From MGBC108787 sp964591225 (GTDB taxonomy: Bacteria > Bacillota_I > Bacilli_A > RF39 > UBA660), in contig CAZQAO010000013.1 of assembly GCA_964591225.1 (NCBI GenBank), positions 1 to 18,677 of the forward strand: a DNA stretch of 18,677 bases. The letters run 5' to 3'. Both the position numbers and the translations under genes were made by a program. Below are positions 6,544 through 15,175 of the stretch, piece after piece; position 1 is the stretch's first letter; the number at the start of each line of letters is the position of its first letter. The notes under the pieces are model-generated. The model saw nothing but the letters and a program-made list of their open reading frames with translations, searched no databases and was not told the origin of the DNA.

Positions 6544-7800
6544 ATGATTGCAAAACCAAAAGGAACTTATGATGTTTTAGGTTCTGATGCCGTTAAATTA
6601 GTAAAAATAAATCAGTTAATTAATTATTTTTGTGATTTTTATAATTATGAATATATAAGAACTCCTATCTTTGAATCTAAAGAATTATTTCATCGTAGTG
6701 TCGGAGATTCGTCAGATATTGTTACTAAAGAAACTTATGATTTTAAAGATCGCAGTGATCGGGAGTTAACTCTTCGTCCGGAGGCAACCGCGGGAGTTGT
6801 TCGTTCCTTTATTGAAAATAAGTTATATGGTGAACCTTTACCCCGAAAGTTTTTCTATAGTGGCACTATGTATCGTTATGAAAGACCAGGTAATGGTCGG
6901 TATCGCGAGTTTACGCAATTTGGAGTGGAAGTTCTAGGTAGTAATGATCCTGCTATCGATGCGGAAGTAATTTCGCTTCCTTATCGTTTATTTGAAGAAT
7001 TAGGATTTAAAGATTTAACTGTGAAAATTAATAATTTAGGTTCAAAAACTGATCGGGATAATTATCGTCAAGCTTTTCAAGATTATTTAAAACCCCATAT
7101 TCATGAATTATGTAGTGATTGTCAAAAACGGTTTGCAACTAATCCTTTACGTATCTTAGATTGTAAAGTTGATGCCAATAGTGATATTTTAAAAAATGCT
7201 CCTAGTATTTTAGATTATCAAAGTAAAGAATCGAAAGAAAGATTTGATAAAGTATTAGAGTATTTAACATTCTTAGATATTGATTATGAAATAGATGATA
7301 AGTTAGTACGAGGACTAGATTATTATGATTATACCGTGTTTGAAATTGTTTGTGATAAAGAAGTACTAGGTGGAGCTAGGACGATTGCTGGGGGCGGTCG
7401 TTATAATGATTTAGTAGAAAATCTCGGCGGACCAAGTACTCCTTGTATGGGTTTTGCCAGCGGTTTAGAGCGCGTAATGTTAGCTATGGATAGTGATTAT
7501 TTAGGAGAAAAACGCCCTTTAGATTGTTATATTCTCTATGTCAATGAAGAAGAGAAAATGAAAGCTATTACTTTAGCTCAAGATTTACGGATGTCGGGAG
7601 TTTCAGTCGATTATGATACGACGGGAAGATCTTTGAAAAGCCAATTTAAAGAAGCTGATCGCAATCATGCTGAGTTATTAATTATTTTAAATAGTGATGA
7701 TTTAAATAAGGGTTTAATTACCGTTAAAGATAATACTACTAAAGAAGAAACTAAAATCGATGAAAATGAAATTATTGATTACATTGTTTCTAATGGATAG
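6544..7800 (+). CDS. hisS: Histidyl-tRNA synthetase
   Basis: Class II synthetase that attaches histidine to tRNA-His. At 418 aa it has normal length. Visible motifs: LTLRPEATAGVVRSF (motif 1/2 region), RYERPGNGRYREFTQFGVEV (motif 2), the HisRS-specific LVRGLDYYDYTVFEI, and GGGRYNDLV with MGFASGLERVML (motif 3). The anticodon-binding domain occupies the last ~90 residues. The start ATG follows a strong AAGGAGG site at 6530-6536, the same bases the T-box can sequester. It is the first gene of the operon and is followed by asnS after 9 bp. Although it encodes HisRS, the leader specifier is for Asp, which fits co-regulation with aspS further down. Confidence 0.97.
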   Translation: MIAKPKGTYDVLGSDAVKLVKINQLINYFCDFYNYEYIRTPIFESKELFHRSVGDSSDIVTKETYDFKDRSDRELTLRPEATAGVVRSFIENKLYGEPLPRKFFYSGTMYRYERPGNGRYREFTQFGVEVLGSNDPAIDAEVISLPYRLFEELGFKDLTVKINNLGSKTDRDNYRQAFQDYLKPHIHELCSDCQKRFATNPLRILDCKVDANSDILKNAPSILDYQSKESKERFDKVLEYLTFLDIDYEIDDKLVRGLDYYDYTVFEIVCDKEVLGGARTIAGGGRYNDLVENLGGPSTPCMGFASGLERVMLAMDSDYLGEKRPLDCYILYVNEEEKMKAITLAQDLRMSGVSVDYDTTGRSLKSQFKEADRNHAELLIILNSDDLNKGLITVKDNTTKEETKIDENEIIDYIVSNG

Positions 7801-7809
7801 GAGATTATT

Positions 7810-9165
7810 ATGGATTTAAAAGAGATATGGATGGATACCAATAAATATTTAAATACTACAGTTTCGCTAGATGGTTGGGTTAGAAATCATCGCCGCCAAA
7901 AAGAGTTTGGTTTTATTGATTTTAGTGATGGGACGTGTTTTAATCATTTACAAATTGTTTATGATAAAACTTTACCTAATTTTTTAGAAGTTAGTAAAGT
8001 CTTAGTCGGTAGTGCTCTGCATATTGAAGGCAAGTTAGTTCCCTCTAAAGGTAATCAAGAAGTGGAATTAGAAGCTACTAAAATTGTCGTAGTGGGTTCT
8101 TGTAGTGAAGATTATCCTATTCAACCGAAAAGACATACTCGCGAATTTTTAAGAGAAGTAGCTTATTTAAGACCGCGAACTAATCTTTTTCAAGCTGTCT
8201 TTCGGGTGAGAAGTGTAGCAGCTTATGCTATTCATGAATACTTTCAAAATCATGGCTTTATTTATTTTCATGCTCCTATTTTAACAGCTAGTGATTGTGA
8301 AGGAGCGGGTGAAATGTTTCAAGTAACTACTTTACCACTAAATAAAGAAGCTGATTATAGTAAAGATTTCTTTGGTAAAATGACTAATTTAACAGTTAGT
8401 GGTCAATTAGAAGCCGAAACCTTTGCCATGGCTTATAAAAAAACGTATACTTTTGGTCCGACTTTTCGGGCGGAGAATTCGAATACGAAAACCCATGCGG
8501 CAGAGTTTTGGATGATTGAACCAGAAATGGCTTTCTGTGATTTAGATGGCGATATGCAAGTAATGGAAGAAATGTTAAAATATGTCGTTTCTAGTGTTTT
8601 AGAGAAATGTCCCGATGAAATGCAATTCTTTGATCAATTTGTGGAAACCGGCATCATTAATAAATTAACGAAATTAGTTAATAGTACTTTTACTAGAATT
8701 GATCATGAAGAAGCTATTACAATTCTGAAAAAAGCTGATGTTAAATGGGAGTTTGCCCCCGAATATGGTGAAGATTTAGCTAAAGAACACGAAAAGTATT
8801 TAACGGAATATTTTGATGGTCCGGTGTTTATTAAAAATTGGCCGAAAGATATTAAAGCCTTCTATATGAAGTTAAATCCGGATGGTAAAACGGTGGCAGC
8901 TGTGGATTTAGAAGTACCTGGAGCCGGAGAATTAATGGGTGGTAGTCAAAGAGAAGATTCTTACGAAAAGTTAGTAGCACGGATGCAAAAACTAAATATG
9001 AATAGGCAAGAATTAGATTGGTATGTCAATTTACGGAAATATGGTACTTGTCCTCATGCGGGGTTTGGTATGGGCTTTGAACGTTTATTAATTTATCTTA
9101 CAGGAGTCGATAATATTCGCGATGTGATTCCGTATCCCAGAACTCCTGGTAATTGTGATTTTTAA
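7810..9165 (+). CDS. asnS: Asparaginyl-tRNA synthetase
   Basis: Class IIb synthetase that charges tRNA-Asn directly with asparagine; 451 aa, normal length. The N-terminal OB-fold anticodon domain starts LDGWVRNHRRQKEFGFIDF. The AsnRS-specific ASDCEGAGEMFQVTTL, the insert leading to NLTVSGQLEAETFAMA, motif 2 (FRAENSNTKTHAAEFWMIEPE) split across the tRNA acceptor-end loop, and motif 3 (GFGMGFERLLIYLTGVDNIR) are all present, ending in the typical PYPRTPGNCDF. AsnRS means Asn-tRNA does not have to be made through GatCAB. Its place between hisS and aspS differs from B. subtilis, where hisS-aspS are adjacent. The AGGAGA ribosome site begins within the hisS stop region. Confidence 0.97.
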   Translation: MDLKEIWMDTNKYLNTTVSLDGWVRNHRRQKEFGFIDFSDGTCFNHLQIVYDKTLPNFLEVSKVLVGSALHIEGKLVPSKGNQEVELEATKIVVVGSCSEDYPIQPKRHTREFLREVAYLRPRTNLFQAVFRVRSVAAYAIHEYFQNHGFIYFHAPILTASDCEGAGEMFQVTTLPLNKEADYSKDFFGKMTNLTVSGQLEAETFAMAYKKTYTFGPTFRAENSNTKTHAAEFWMIEPEMAFCDLDGDMQVMEEMLKYVVSSVLEKCPDEMQFFDQFVETGIINKLTKLVNSTFTRIDHEEAITILKKADVKWEFAPEYGEDLAKEHEKYLTEYFDGPVFIKNWPKDIKAFYMKLNPDGKTVAAVDLEVPGAGELMGGSQREDSYEKLVARMQKLNMNRQELDWYVNLRKYGTCPHAGFGMGFERLLIYLTGVDNIRDVIPYPRTPGNCDF

Positions 9166-9176
9166 AGGATATAAAA

Positions 9177-10163
9177 ATGACTACAAAGAAGTTTAAATAT
9201 TTACCTAAAAGTAAGAAAGCCTATATATTAGCTTTAGCTTTAACCCAAACTCTCGCTGTTGCCAGCTGCAATACCGATTCAGAAATATATTCTAAAGAAT
9301 TTCCTAAAATCGAACAAGATCATTCTTTAGAACATTTCTATGCCGATACCTTAGCTTTTTTACCCCCTAACTTTGATTATCAAGAATTAAAAATAGTGAC
9401 ACGTAATCCTGCTTGTAATTTGCAAGCTGAGAACGATTATTTTTTCATTAGTACCAAGCAATATATTGAATGTGATATAGATAAGGCGATTTATAAAAAA
9501 TATCCCCGCTTAACTAATCAAAATGATTATGTCGTCGATTATGAGTTGGCAAAAGAAGATTTCTATATGATTCCTTGTGGAGTTCATCTTGATAAGTCTA
9601 TTAATAAGTTACCAGATGATGACATTACTTTTCGCTATGGTATTTTCGAATTAGCTGATATATTAAGCTCTGATTTAATAAAGGATAGTTATTCCTTAAA
9701 AGATTTGGCCCAAATTGAACTCCAAATTAATAAATCCGATTATCAGTTGGAAACGTTAGATGCCACAAAAACCTATTTGTTTTCTTCTTTAATCCTTTTA
9801 GAAGATGAAAGTGCTCCTAATCAAAAACTATATTTAGTGAATCCCGAAGAATTTATTTTAACAGCAGAACCTTTAACTACTTATGAAGATTATCAAACGG
9901 GTTACCAATGTTATCGGTGTCTTACTTTAGATAAAATTATTTATGAAAAAATAAATCTTAATACTAAAACTCAAGAAATAACCTATAATCGAAGTAATAC
10001 TTTAGATGATGAAACTAGTTTATATATTACCAATATAGGTGCTTACTTACCAGATTATTTAATTAAAAATGAATGTGATTTAACTAATTTAAAACAGATA
10101 GAAAATTATTTTAATGAAAATAAAGAGGAGCTTTTTGCTCCAAGTCCTAATCGAACTAAATAA
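9177..10163 (+). CDS. Uncharacterised lipoprotein inside the tRNA synthetase operon
   Basis: I do not recognise the family. The N-terminus is a lipoprotein signal: lysine-rich residues 2-14, hydrophobic core AYILALALTQTLAVAS and lipobox V28-A29-S30-C31, predicting cleavage before Cys31 and anchoring on the outer face of the membrane. The mature part (about 298 aa) is acidic and tyrosine-rich, with no further membrane segment and no repeats. It has six further cysteines, including C80, C99, C134 and the pair C245/C248 (YQCYRC), which is notable for an exported Bacillota protein. It lies 11 bp after asnS (AAAGGAT site) and 14 bp before aspS, in the same orientation, so it is almost certainly part of the Asp T-box operon. 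Codon use matches its neighbours. Function unknown; substrate-binding or envelope roles are guesses. Confidence 0.72.
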   Translation: MTTKKFKYLPKSKKAYILALALTQTLAVASCNTDSEIYSKEFPKIEQDHSLEHFYADTLAFLPPNFDYQELKIVTRNPACNLQAENDYFFISTKQYIECDIDKAIYKKYPRLTNQNDYVVDYELAKEDFYMIPCGVHLDKSINKLPDDDITFRYGIFELADILSSDLIKDSYSLKDLAQIELQINKSDYQLETLDATKTYLFSSLILLEDESAPNQKLYLVNPEEFILTAEPLTTYEDYQTGYQCYRCLTLDKIIYEKINLNTKTQEITYNRSNTLDDETSLYITNIGAYLPDYLIKNECDLTNLKQIENYFNENKEELFAPSPNRTK

Positions 10164-10177
10164 GAAAGGAAAATAGT

Positions 10178-11941
10178 ATGAAACAATATAATAATGGAGA
10201 ATTTAGAAAAAAAGATATTAATCAAGAATATACCGTCTATGGTTGGGTTAATAAAAGAAGAGATATGGGGGGAGTTATCTTTGTCGATTTACGCGATCGT
10301 TCCGGTTTTTTACAAGTCGTTTTTAATCGTAGTTTTTTAAAAAATGATTTTAGTTTAGCAGAGAGTTTAAAAAATGAGTATTGTATTAAAGTAACCGGAA
10401 AATTACTAGCTAGAACTCCCGATATGATTAACCCGAAAATTCCTACCGGCGAAGTAGAGTTAATGGTCGAGAATTTAGAAATATTAAGTGAAAGTGATGT
10501 TTTACCTTTTAATGTCTATGATAACGAAACTGAAGTAAATGAAAATATTGCTTTAAAATATCGGTATTTAGATTTACGTCGGGAGAAATTAAAAAATAAT
10601 ATTTTAGTTCGGCATCAAGTTATAACTAGTGCTCGGGAATATTTAAATAGTTTAGGATTTATTGAAATCGAAACTCCTATTCTTTGTAAATCGACTCCCG
10701 AAGGAGCTAGAGATTATTTAGTGCCATCCCGGATTAATAAAGGCTCTTTTTATGCTCTTCCTCAAAGTCCCCAAATATTTAAACAACTTTTGATGGTGTC
10801 AGGCTTTGAACGTTATTATCAAATTGCCAGAAGTTTTCGGGATGAAGATTTAAGAAGTGATCGCCAACCGGAATTTACGCAAATTGATTTAGAAATGAGT
10901 TTTGCGAGCGAAGAAGATGTCTGGAACGTAACTGAAGGCATGATTAAAAAAATTGTTCATGATGTTAAAAATATTGATTTACCTGATTTTCCTCGGATTA
11001 CTTATCAAGAAGCCATGGATAGATTTGGAAGTGATAAACCAGATACCCGTTTTGGTATGGAACTTTTAGATTTAACGACTATTTTAAAAGATACTAATAT
11101 GAATGTATTTCGTAATGCTATCGAAAAAGGCGGCATTGTCAAATGTTTAGTAGTTAAAAATAATGGTGATAAATATTCGCGAAGTGATGTGGAACATTTA
11201 ACTGATTTTGTAAAAATCTATGGAGCTAAGGGACTTGCTTGGTTAAAGTATGACGATGATAAATTTAACGGGGTAATTGCTAAAAACTTAGAAGATGAAA
11301 AACTAGCTTTGATGAAAGAAAAACTAGGCATTGAAAATAATGATTTAATTTTAATTGTGGCCGATACGAAAAAAATAGTTTATGCCTCACTAGGGGCTTT
11401 AAGAAATAAGATTGCTCGGGAGTTACATTTAATTGATGAGGATAAATTAAATTTCTTATGGGTAACAGATTTTCCTTTCTTTGAATACTCTGAAACGGAA
11501 GGACGGTATAAAGCAGAACATAATCCGTTTACAATGGTTAAAGATATGGATACTATTACAGATCCCGAACATTGTATTTCGAAAAGTTATGATTTAGTTG
11601 TTAATGGTTATGAACTAGCAAGCGGCGGGGTTAGAAATCATCGCCCCAAAGATTTAGCGCGCATCTTTAAAGCTTTAGGTATTAGTGATGAGGAAGCCAC
11701 AGAACGCTTTGGTTTTGTCTTAGAAGCCTTCAAATATGGAGCTCCTCCACATGCCGGAATTGCTCCGGGAGTAGAGCGGTTAGTAATGGTGTTAACTAAA
11801 ACTAATGATATTAAAGATGTTATTGCATTCCCGAAAACTCAAAGTGCTAGTGATCTAATGAGTGAAGCCCCATCTGGAGTTCATGAAGAACAATTACAAG
11901 AACTAGGAATTAAAGTTGTAAAGGAGGAAGAAGATGAATAA
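10178..11941 (+). CDS. aspS: Aspartyl-tRNA synthetase (bacterial type)
   Basis: Class IIb synthetase for tRNA-Asp, 587 aa, the bacterial long form with a GAD insertion (about 285-415). Motifs include GWVNKRRDMGGVIFVDLRDR (OB-fold), the ETPILCKSTPEGARDYLVP region, PQSPQIFKQLLM, motif 2 (FRDEDLRSDRQPEFTQIDLE), ELASGGVRNH and motif 3 (GIAPGVERLVMVLT). Residue 30 is Met where discriminating E. coli AspRS has Leu and non-discriminating enzymes such as Pseudomonas have His (by recall). This favours a discriminating enzyme, in line with the AsnRS encoded upstream. The C-terminal codons for KEEEDE also contain AAGGAGG, the ribosome site for gatC, which starts 8 bases before the aspS stop. Confidence 0.97.
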   Translation: MKQYNNGEFRKKDINQEYTVYGWVNKRRDMGGVIFVDLRDRSGFLQVVFNRSFLKNDFSLAESLKNEYCIKVTGKLLARTPDMINPKIPTGEVELMVENLEILSESDVLPFNVYDNETEVNENIALKYRYLDLRREKLKNNILVRHQVITSAREYLNSLGFIEIETPILCKSTPEGARDYLVPSRINKGSFYALPQSPQIFKQLLMVSGFERYYQIARSFRDEDLRSDRQPEFTQIDLEMSFASEEDVWNVTEGMIKKIVHDVKNIDLPDFPRITYQEAMDRFGSDKPDTRFGMELLDLTTILKDTNMNVFRNAIEKGGIVKCLVVKNNGDKYSRSDVEHLTDFVKIYGAKGLAWLKYDDDKFNGVIAKNLEDEKLALMKEKLGIENNDLILIVADTKKIVYASLGALRNKIARELHLIDEDKLNFLWVTDFPFFEYSETEGRYKAEHNPFTMVKDMDTITDPEHCISKSYDLVVNGYELASGGVRNHRPKDLARIFKALGISDEEATERFGFVLEAFKYGAPPHAGIAPGVERLVMVLTKTNDIKDVIAFPKTQSASDLMSEAPSGVHEEQLQELGIKVVKEEEDE

Positions 11942-12230
11942 TTTTACCAAAGAATTAGTTGATAGTTTAGCTTTAAAATTATTAATTGGCTTAAGTCCGG
12001 AAGAAAATCAAATGGTTTTAGATGAATTTGCCATCATCGATGAAAATTTAGGCAAGTTAGAAATTCCCGGCTTAAAAGATGTCGAACCAATGACTCATTG
12101 CTTAGATGATTTCGTTTGTTCTTTAAGAGAAGATGAAAGTGAAGAATCAGTACCTATCGAAGAACTGTTAAGAAACTCTGACCAAGTAGAAGGAAGAGAA
12201 ATTGAGGTACCAAAGGTGGTGGGCGAATGA
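11934..12230 (+). CDS. gatC: Glu-tRNA(Gln)/Asp-tRNA(Asn) amidotransferase subunit C
   Basis: GatC (98 aa) is the small subunit that wraps around the GatA-GatB interface of the tRNA-dependent amidotransferase. The sequence shows the usual order: an N-terminal helix ending LALKLLIGLSPEE, the LDEFAIIDENLGKL helix, then GLKDVEPMTHCLD, equivalent to the family's L.vdgVePm.hp segment, and an acidic tail. The identification rests as much on position as on sequence, because gatC genes diverge quickly. It overlaps aspS by 8 bases and gatA by 4 (ATGA), so translation of all three is probably coupled. Confidence 0.9.
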   Translation: MNNFTKELVDSLALKLLIGLSPEENQMVLDEFAIIDENLGKLEIPGLKDVEPMTHCLDDFVCSLREDESEESVPIEELLRNSDQVEGREIEVPKVVGE

Positions 12231-13684
12231 GTTACATGGATAAGTCCATCGAAGAATTACATGCTTGTTTAAAAAATAAAGAAGTAACAAGTAAGGAATT
12301 AGTAGCCGAATCTTTGCAAAAATCTCATGAAGTACAAGCCAAATGTAATGCCTTTGTAACGATTTTAGATGATGCTCAAGGGTGCGAAGTAACTGATAAC
12401 TTACTATCCGGAATTCCCTTTGGAATAAAAGATAATTATTCTACCAAAGATATTTTATCGACTGGTTCTTCAAATACATTAAAAGATTATGTGCCATTTT
12501 TTAATGCGACAGCAGTAGAGAAGTTATACCAAGCAGGAGCTATACCGGTTAATAAAACCGTGTTAGATGAATTTGGTATGGGAGGTACGGGTACTACTGG
12601 TCATACCGGAGTAGTAAGAAATCCTTGGGATTTATCACGGAGTTGTGCGGGGTCGTCTGCTGGTAGTGCTTGTGCGGTCGCTAGTGGCGTGTATCCTTAC
12701 GCTTTAGGAAGTGATACGGGTGATTCGATTCGCAAACCTGCTGCTTATTGTGGTATCGTCGGTTTTAAACCCACTTATGGGATGATTTCCCGGTATGGCT
12801 TGTTTCCTTTTGCTTCTAGTTTAGATCATTGTGGTGTATTAACGCGATGTGTTAGAGATGCGGCAATCGTAGTCGATGCAATGAAAGGAATTGATAAAAA
12901 CGATATGACTAGTTGGGATTCTAGTAATATTCATTTATTAGAGTCATTAACTAAGAATGTTAAAGGCAAGAAATTATGTTATATCAAAGAAATTTGTGAT
13001 CTTAGTAATTATGAAAATCCTTCCCCCGAATTAAAAGCCCATTTAGAAAATTTTCAAATGGTTATTGAACAAATTAAAACTTTAGGAATCGAAGTAACCG
13101 CAGAAAGTGTCGATAAAAAACTTTTAGAAGCCGAACCAAGTGTCTATGTAGCTATCTCTTGTGCAGAAGCAACTAGCAATATGTCTAATTTAACTGGTAT
13201 TATCTTTGGACCTAGAGGTAAAGGCGCTAATATTAATGAAGTGATGATGGATCATAGAACGCATGGTTTTTCACCCTTAATCAAACGTCGGTTTGTCATT
13301 GGCTCTTATATATTACAAAAAGAAAATCAAGACCGTTATTTTAAAAATGCCCAACGAGTTCGCCGGTTATTAGTAGATACTTGGAAAAAACTTTATGAAA
13401 CTTATGATGCGGTTATTTTGCCAGTCGGTAGTGGTCCGGCGAAACACTTAGATAGTTCGCAAGATATTTTAACGAAAGATACGGCGATATTAGAAGAACA
13501 CTTACAAATAGCTAATTTTGGGGGTTTTCCTTCCATTACGATTCCTGATGGTTTTATTAATGATTTACCCGTAGCTTTAAATATAACGGGTAATTGTTAT
13601 GAAGATGCTAAAGTATTAGATATTGCTTATGCTATTGAATCAATCTTAAATTATCAAAATCAAATTGCAAAGGAAGTGAAATAA
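12227..13684 (+). CDS. gatA: Glu-tRNA(Gln)/Asp-tRNA(Asn) amidotransferase subunit A (amidase)
   Basis: GatA (485 aa) is the glutaminase subunit: it frees ammonia from glutamine and channels it to GatB. The amidase-signature Ser-cisSer-Lys triad is present as K68 (GIPFGIKDN), S143 (CAGSSAGSA) and S167 (GSDTGDSIRKPA). The usual GGSSGGS reads AGSSAGS, and the usual TGGS around the nucleophile reads TGDS, with Asp166 next to the oxyanion hole. FGLFPFASSLDH-like wording (here YGLFPFASSLDHCG) and KRRFVIGSYILQKENQDRYF are otherwise ordinary GatA. I think this represents a divergent Bacillota GatA branch rather than a dead enzyme, because all three triad residues are kept. It overlaps gatC (ATGA) and gatB (TAATG). 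Confidence 0.95.
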   Translation: MSYMDKSIEELHACLKNKEVTSKELVAESLQKSHEVQAKCNAFVTILDDAQGCEVTDNLLSGIPFGIKDNYSTKDILSTGSSNTLKDYVPFFNATAVEKLYQAGAIPVNKTVLDEFGMGGTGTTGHTGVVRNPWDLSRSCAGSSAGSACAVASGVYPYALGSDTGDSIRKPAAYCGIVGFKPTYGMISRYGLFPFASSLDHCGVLTRCVRDAAIVVDAMKGIDKNDMTSWDSSNIHLLESLTKNVKGKKLCYIKEICDLSNYENPSPELKAHLENFQMVIEQIKTLGIEVTAESVDKKLLEAEPSVYVAISCAEATSNMSNLTGIIFGPRGKGANINEVMMDHRTHGFSPLIKRRFVIGSYILQKENQDRYFKNAQRVRRLLVDTWKKLYETYDAVILPVGSGPAKHLDSSQDILTKDTAILEEHLQIANFGGFPSITIPDGFINDLPVALNITGNCYEDAKVLDIAYAIESILNYQNQIAKEVK

Positions 13685-15111
13685 TGGGCAAATATAAAGC
13701 AGTTATTGGTCTAGAAATGCACTGTGAATTAAAAAGTAATTCTAAAGTATTTTCTAGTGCTCGTAATTCTTATAACGAAATACCGAATGATAATGTTCGT
13801 CCGGTAGATATGGCTTTTCCAGGTACTCTTCCCGTTGTCAATAAAAAATGTGTTCGCGATGCCTTAATGATGAGTATGGTTCTTAATTGTGAGCAACCAG
13901 AATATATGTATTTTGATCGGAAAAACTATTATTATCCGGATTTACCTAAAGGGTATCAAATTACCCAAATGGCTGCTCCTGTCGGCGTTAATGGTCATAT
14001 TGAAATTGAATGTGATAATAAACGCATTCCCATTCTTATTCACGATATTCACTTAGAAGAAGATGCGGCAAGTTTAGATCACTACTATGATACATCTTGT
14101 ATCGATTACAATCGGGCGGGAGTTCCTCTATTAGAATTAGTAACCGAACCTTGTTTACATAGTGCTAAAGAAGCGGTGGCTTTTCTAGAACATATGCGCA
14201 GTGCTTATAAATATTGTGGTGTTTCGGAAGCTGATACCAAAAAAGGCCAAATAAGATGTGATGTTAACGTATCAATAATGGATGAAGATGCTAAGGAATT
14301 GGGAACGCGGGTAGAAGTTAAAAATATTAATTCTTTTGGCAATGTTTATGATGCTATTAACTATGAAATTGAGCGGCAAAGTAAATTAAAAGATGAAGGT
14401 CGCTATGATGAAGTAGAACAAGAAACAAGACGTTTTGATGAAGAAACCGGAACGACTATCAGGATGCGTAGTAAAGTAGATGCTATTGATTATAAGTATT
14501 TTGTCGATCCTAATATTCCTAAATTTAAAATTACGGAAAGTTGGTTAGCCGAAATAAGAAAAAGTATTCCGCCACTTGCTTTAGAACGGAAAGATAAATA
14601 TATGAGTACTTATGGACTTAGCGATTATGATGCTACGGTTATCGTTAAAGAAAAAGAGTATGCGGATTATTTTGAAGAATGTATTAAAATAGGCATAGAT
14701 GCTAAAGTAGCGAGCAATTGGTTAACAACGCAAATACTAGGAGAAATTAATCACGAAGAAATAACTTTAGAAGAATTCTATCTTACTCCTAAGTTATTAA
14801 AACAAATTATTGAGGCTTTAGAAAAGGGGACAATTTCTTCTAAACAAGCCAAAGAAATATTTTATAAATCCGTAGAAGCTAAGAAAGAACCGAAAACATT
14901 TATTAATAATGATATGGCGCAAATTTCGGATGAAAACACTTTAACTACTATTATTGATACGATTATTACTAATAATCCTGAGCAAGTAAAACAATATCAA
15001 AATGGTAAAGATAACTTATTTGATTATTTTGTCGGTCAAGTGATGAAAGAAACTCGGGGCAAAGCTAATCCGGTTTTAACGAAAGAAATTTTAAAGCAAA
15101 AATTACAATAA
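13684..15111 (+). CDS. gatB: Glu-tRNA(Gln)/Asp-tRNA(Asn) amidotransferase subunit B
   Basis: GatB (475 aa) binds the misacylated tRNA, phosphorylates the side-chain carboxylate and transfers ammonia to it. Hallmarks: VIGLEMHCELKSNSKVFS, FDRKNYYYPDLPKGYQITQ, DIHLEEDAASL, NRAGVPLLELVTEP, RCDVNVS and VEVKNINSFGNV in the catalytic cradle, then the helical and YqeY-like tail ending RGKANPVLTKEILKQKL, which grips the tRNA. The usual CPVCLGHPG segment reads RPVDMAFPG, so the cysteine pair found in many GatB proteins is missing. Together with the GatA changes this marks a distinct GatCAB subtype. Last gene of the T-box operon; no terminator follows, so read-through into the next gene is possible. Confidence 0.96.
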   Translation: MGKYKAVIGLEMHCELKSNSKVFSSARNSYNEIPNDNVRPVDMAFPGTLPVVNKKCVRDALMMSMVLNCEQPEYMYFDRKNYYYPDLPKGYQITQMAAPVGVNGHIEIECDNKRIPILIHDIHLEEDAASLDHYYDTSCIDYNRAGVPLLELVTEPCLHSAKEAVAFLEHMRSAYKYCGVSEADTKKGQIRCDVNVSIMDEDAKELGTRVEVKNINSFGNVYDAINYEIERQSKLKDEGRYDEVEQETRRFDEETGTTIRMRSKVDAIDYKYFVDPNIPKFKITESWLAEIRKSIPPLALERKDKYMSTYGLSDYDATVIVKEKEYADYFEECIKIGIDAKVASNWLTTQILGEINHEEITLEEFYLTPKLLKQIIEALEKGTISSKQAKEIFYKSVEAKKEPKTFINNDMAQISDENTLTTIIDTIITNNPEQVKQYQNGKDNLFDYFVGQVMKETRGKANPVLTKEILKQKLQ

Positions 15112-15141
15112 TATTTATAGTAGCAAATGACTGATTGTCTA

Positions 15142-15150
15142 TGATATAAT
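15142..15150 (+). promoter_or_regulatory. Extended -10 promoter for the HerA-like gene
   Basis: TGATATAAT is a perfect TATAAT (15145-15150) preceded by the TGn extension (15142-15144), 26 bp before the ATG. No good -35 box is seen at 16-18 bp upstream; extended -10 promoters often do without one. Confidence 0.6.
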
Positions 15151-15175
15151 AAAAAAAGATAAAGAGGTGTTGGCC

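Noticed and set aside
6290..6559. Minus-strand open frame of 89 codons
   Set aside because: It is antisense to the T-box leader, whose base-paired structure explains the sequence, and it runs into the hisS start.
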